Shown piece after piece: positions 60,801 to 64,000 of a stretch of 64,000 nt of DNA; the stretch's first letter is position 1; each line of letters opens with the position of its first letter. Under the pieces are notes generated by a model that saw only the letters and a program-made list of their open reading frames with translations, was not told where the DNA came from and did no database searches. The position numbers were made by a program, and so were the translations under genes. The stretch is from Chaunax sp. Z400 (taxonomy: Eukaryota; Chordata; Actinopteri; Lophiiformes; Chaunacidae), in assembly GCA_037577475.1 (NCBI GenBank), contig CM075184.1, forward strand, positions 3,013,594-3,077,593, given 5' to 3'.

Positions 60801-63744
60801 AGGTCACTCTCACAGTCACGGCATGAACCTCAGTCAGCAGCCAAAGAAACGGTCGCACATGGATGACAGCAGCAGCTGGGACATAGTGAAGGCATCACAG
60901 TAAGTGGTTGAACGTTACCTCTGTGTGGTTTGGACATTACATCAAACCACATCATTTGGTTGCTGCACGGCTCAGCTGTCTGTGTGCAACCATGGCAGGT
61001 CCTATGAGTCTGTTTGGATCAGTGGGGCTGAAACTGTGATGGATGTTTACAGCAGATTGTCTGATCGCTTGTGTTTCTCAGCCGATCAGATTTGTTTTTA
61101 AAGGTGTTGCCTGAACTCTGACATTGACTTAGTGAGTAAGATTTTATTGCTCACTAAGTTCAATAAGCAGAGTTTTCCAGAAGCTCCAGCTGTTTTGGAA
61201 AATGATTTTTTTTAAATCAGAAAGTAGAAAAAAACCAACTCAAAACCTCAGATTGTATCTTAATTCTAGTGATATTACAAATTCAGCAGAAGCCAACAAG
61301 ATGTAAGCAGTAGTAAAACAATTCTCTTTGCTTTTTAGAATGTTTGACATATATCACAGAGTGTGTAGATAACTACACACCTTGTTTCTCGGTGATTAAC
61401 TTCTGACACTATTTGATCTGTGTATTTGCACAACCGTCAGACAACGAAACTCCAAGACTGTGGAAAGGCTCTGTGTTTTATTAGCAGTTAGAGGCAGATG
61501 ATGAATTCTTGTTTCATCTGGTCTGAAGAAAGGAATACAAACAAAAAAAGAAGGCTGACCAACCTGTCGGTACGCTTTAGGTAAGATAAGTTTACAGCCG
61601 TACTGCAACCTGATGAGTCAGTGGAGGTGCAGCAGAGCCAAGGTCACTCTCCTTTTATACTCAGTTTAGTCATTAAAATGTAAAGAATACAAATGATAAA
61701 GAACAAATAATAACATATAAATATTTATAGATCTTTACAGAACAGAGATCGTAGCCCAAACCAGCAACAGAAGCTGCACCATATAAAAATCAAACACAAG
61801 ACAAATAATAAAAGAACACATCTACGTTGTACCAGTTTAATCATGAATAAATAGCACATACAAAGAGGCGATCAGTCATTGCTTTCCTGGGAAAAATGAG
61901 TTTCTATAGGAAAGAATTCAAAGAATTTGTCCTCAAAGTTTAGTGGAATCTGCCCAGTGGTGTTTGTGTAACCCTGCTAAAAATCAAACAAACACAAAGA
62001 CACCGGTGAAGACTTTAATACGAACTTATGGATTTTACATTTTTAACACTCTGACATGTTGGGGCATATTGTCAGGAGGTTAGTATCGGAAATAAATCCG
62101 TACATTTTGGACCTCGTTGCAGATCCTTTCCCTCTTTGTCCATTAACTTCAAGGAACAATAAGCTGAGGAATAATCACCTACATCTTTGAGATCATTCCT
62201 GTAAAGGCCACTCTTCTTGTTAGACAAGTCTGTCTGTTCATGTCAGCGTCATTCCAGTGCAAACCATGTGTACATGTGCAAAAACGTCTTCACAGTCTGA
62301 AACTAGGATTAAAAATAAGATGTATTCCAAGTTAAGAGTTTACTGTCTGTCAGCTGGCTGGACGTTTTCCTTGTTTTAGTTTTATTTTTGTTCATTTTAT
62401 TCTGGGTTATGAATTGTATTTATCTGTGCATCTGTTTATCTGTGCGATCCTGTCAGGTTCGGGATCCTTGAGCGCTGTAAGGAGCTGGTGGAAGCAGGAT
62501 ATGATGTCAGGCAGCCGGACAAAGAGAACGTCACTCTGCTGCACTGGGCGGCCATCAACAACCGCTTAGAGCTGGTCAAGTAAGACCTCCTGAGACCCGA
62601 GGAACCTGCTGTGTACACATAACTATCATTCCACTGCACGTTATCCACCATGTTTAAGTCTGAGCAGTAGTCCTGTGCCAATGTCCTCAGCACATAGATC
62701 TGTATCTGGAGGTCTGTCAAATAAGCTGAATGTAAGGAAACACCAATAATATGAACATCATATTAAAGTCAGTCAGTCCTTCCTCTGAGACTTCATTTAT
62801 TTTATTCAGTCATAAACAGCCTCACAAAAACATGCAGAAAAGAAACAGACAGCTGAACTTCCATACAAAAACGTCCAATGTGACATGTTCTCTGATTGGC
62901 TCCCTGTGTTTTCTCTCCCTGACAGGTATTATATTTCTAAAGGGGCAGTAGTGGACCAGCTTGGAGGAGACCTGAGCTCCACACCTCTTCACTGGGCCAT
63001 AAGGTGACTGAATGATGCTGGTTGGGTTGTTTACCTATCATTCATGAGTCTGTGCAGGTTTGAGGGGCAGAAATGGGAAATAATATTCAGAATTATATGT
63101 CTGGACTTTGGTTTAATCCTCTACTTGATCAGCAGGTCTTATAACTTTTGATTAATTCCAGTACCTCAGCCTATTGATCACCACTGTAGGTCATGCATTG
63201 CTGTGCAGCATCGGTTTGCATTTCTTTTTGATTCATCAGACATCAGAGGTCACATTTTGGTGATCTGTGATTAAAAAGAAAATATAACGTTGTCACAACT
63301 GCACCAATTAAAAGGCAGCATGAAACGAATCACGCATTTAGTTTGTGTGTTGACTCGTTGAAGCGTTGTACGCTCAGTACTTCCTCCGTAAAGCTATCTG
63401 TGGCTTTTGTCCATGATGAGGCAGGGCCACCTCCCCATGGTGATCCAGCTGATGAGATGCGGAGCTGATCCCTCCATCGCAGACGGAGAAGGTTACCGTG
63501 CTCTCCACCTCGCCATCCTCTTCCAGCACATGGCCATAGCAGCTTATCTTATGGCTAAGGGACAGGTCAGGTTCCACACACTTCCTCTCGTAAACATTTT
63601 TTCATCTTATCTGCTGTAGACGTCTTGTTCACTTTGTGACACTTTATCTTCCCTGTTATCCCCTCATCCTCTCCTCCAGGAGGTCGACGGGCCTGACTGC
63701 AACGGACAGACCCCACTGATGTTAGCAGCCCAGAAGATCATTGG
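57884..63744 (+). CDS. zdhhc13: Ankyrin-repeat palmitoyltransferase ZDHHC13 (first six exons)
   Basis: Exons: 57884-57907 (MDWSENDH), 60760-60899, 62457-62579, 62926-63003, 63421-63565 and 63680-63744, all in frame with canonical junctions. After a His-rich start (HHGHAGHSHSHG) come SSSWDIVKASQFGILERCKE, LVEAGYDVRQPDKENVTLLH and WAAINNRLELVKYYISKGA, then GGDLSSTPLHWAIRQGHLPM and NGQTPLMLAAQKIIG. These are the N-terminal ankyrin repeats shared by ZDHHC17 and ZDHHC13. AIRQGHLPMVI, LFQHM and NGQTPLML fit ZDHHC13 better. The protein is a Golgi/ER S-acyltransferase; its membrane segments and DHHC zinc domain lie beyond the window. The first exon is only 24 coding bases and is separated by a 2.85-kb intron, so the ATG choice is reasoned from frame and promoter position. 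Confidence 0.88.
59437..60062. repeat. Inverted-repeat pair about 600 bp apart
   Basis: TTGTTCAGTGGTCCATGATC near 59437 is matched inverted by GATGGACCACTGAACAA near 60043. The arms match over at least 16 bp. The interior is unrelated to known transposases and includes the (GATA)n repeat. Confidence 0.4.
59565..59790 (-). repeat. Dispersed repeat with (GATA)n end, copy b
   Basis: GATA/GACA runs, then ACAGGTGCTACATGTG, a TACTGACT stretch and TTGCAATACA, as in 57228-57375 but longer and with a CTCTTTACAGAAGAGTCC insert. Confidence 0.5.
60900..62456. other. zdhhc13 intron 2
   Basis: No further exon, RNA gene or clear mobile element is visible. Confidence 0.45.
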
Positions 63745-64000
63745 GTACGTGAACACTTAGTATTACTGAATATCGACTCTGTGATTGGGGAGCATGCCTG
63801 TGATGATTTCTTCAGAAAGAGTAAGAGTTTGAAGTATTTGTTTGATGTAGGAAAAGTATGTTCACAGTTCTTTGGATGTAAAAACAAAGACCACAGAGTT
63901 TGAGTAATCCAGAATGACTCCTGGTTTGAGGCTACAGGAGTCTGTTAGCAGTCTGCAGACTGTTATCTGATACAGACCTGAAGTTGACGTTATGGTTTTC

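Noticed and set aside
60750..63744. Assignment of the ankyrin gene to zdhhc17
   Set aside because: Shared blocks fit both paralogues, but AIRQGHLPMVI, LFQHM, NGQTPLML and the short His-rich N-terminus fit zdhhc13 better.

Overview
The window reads as teleost fish nuclear DNA. Vertebrate genes are split into short exons with canonical GT/AG junctions. Several repeats have the look of common fish elements: a tRNA-derived SINE, L1-like LINE remnants, LINE tails of the 'aataaaggatatcttatctta' kind, the CCGCCAAGGAGG repeat, hAT/ZBED and piggyBac DNA transposons, and long satellites. No computation was run; exon boundaries come from hand reading of splice sites and reading-frame continuity.

Layout. 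1-5.9 kb: mostly unassigned sequence with two candidate terminal exons, a fragment of the CCGCCAAGGAGG repeat and an L1 reverse-transcriptase fossil. 5.9-11.1 kb (minus): two tandem HIPK-like protein kinase genes. The upstream one (8672-11119) reconstructs as a complete 393-aa kinase. The downstream one carries a roughly 300-bp acidic minisatellite where its activation segment should be. 12.8-13.5 kb (plus): the last two exons of an MSRB3-like methionine sulfoxide reductase, with one zinc-ligand Cys replaced by Tyr. 13.6-15.7 kb: SINE, hAT and L1 remnants. 16.6-19.8 kb (minus): the 3' half of a poly(A) polymerase gene, nine exons in one frame, without its nucleotidyltransferase exons. 19.9-38.4 kb: a 23-bp minisatellite, then about 16 kb of a 19-bp satellite with a higher-order structure marked by a LINE 3'-tail insertion.

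38.4-56.2 kb is a direct segmental duplication, copy 1 at 38385-45385 and copy 2 at 46366-56168. Each copy carries a two-exon minus-strand gene for an unrecognised Ser/Pro-rich repeat protein, plus exon fragments of two other degraded genes. Copy 2 holds a 2898-bp piggyBac element at a TTAA site inside the gene's intron; the same site is empty in copy 1. The transposase appears intact after removal of one 122-bp intron.

57.9 kb to the end (plus): the first six exons of zdhhc13, an ankyrin-repeat palmitoyltransferase, running off the window. The genes do not form a pathway. The main themes are tandem and segmental duplication, repeat expansion inside coding sequence, and transposon insertion.
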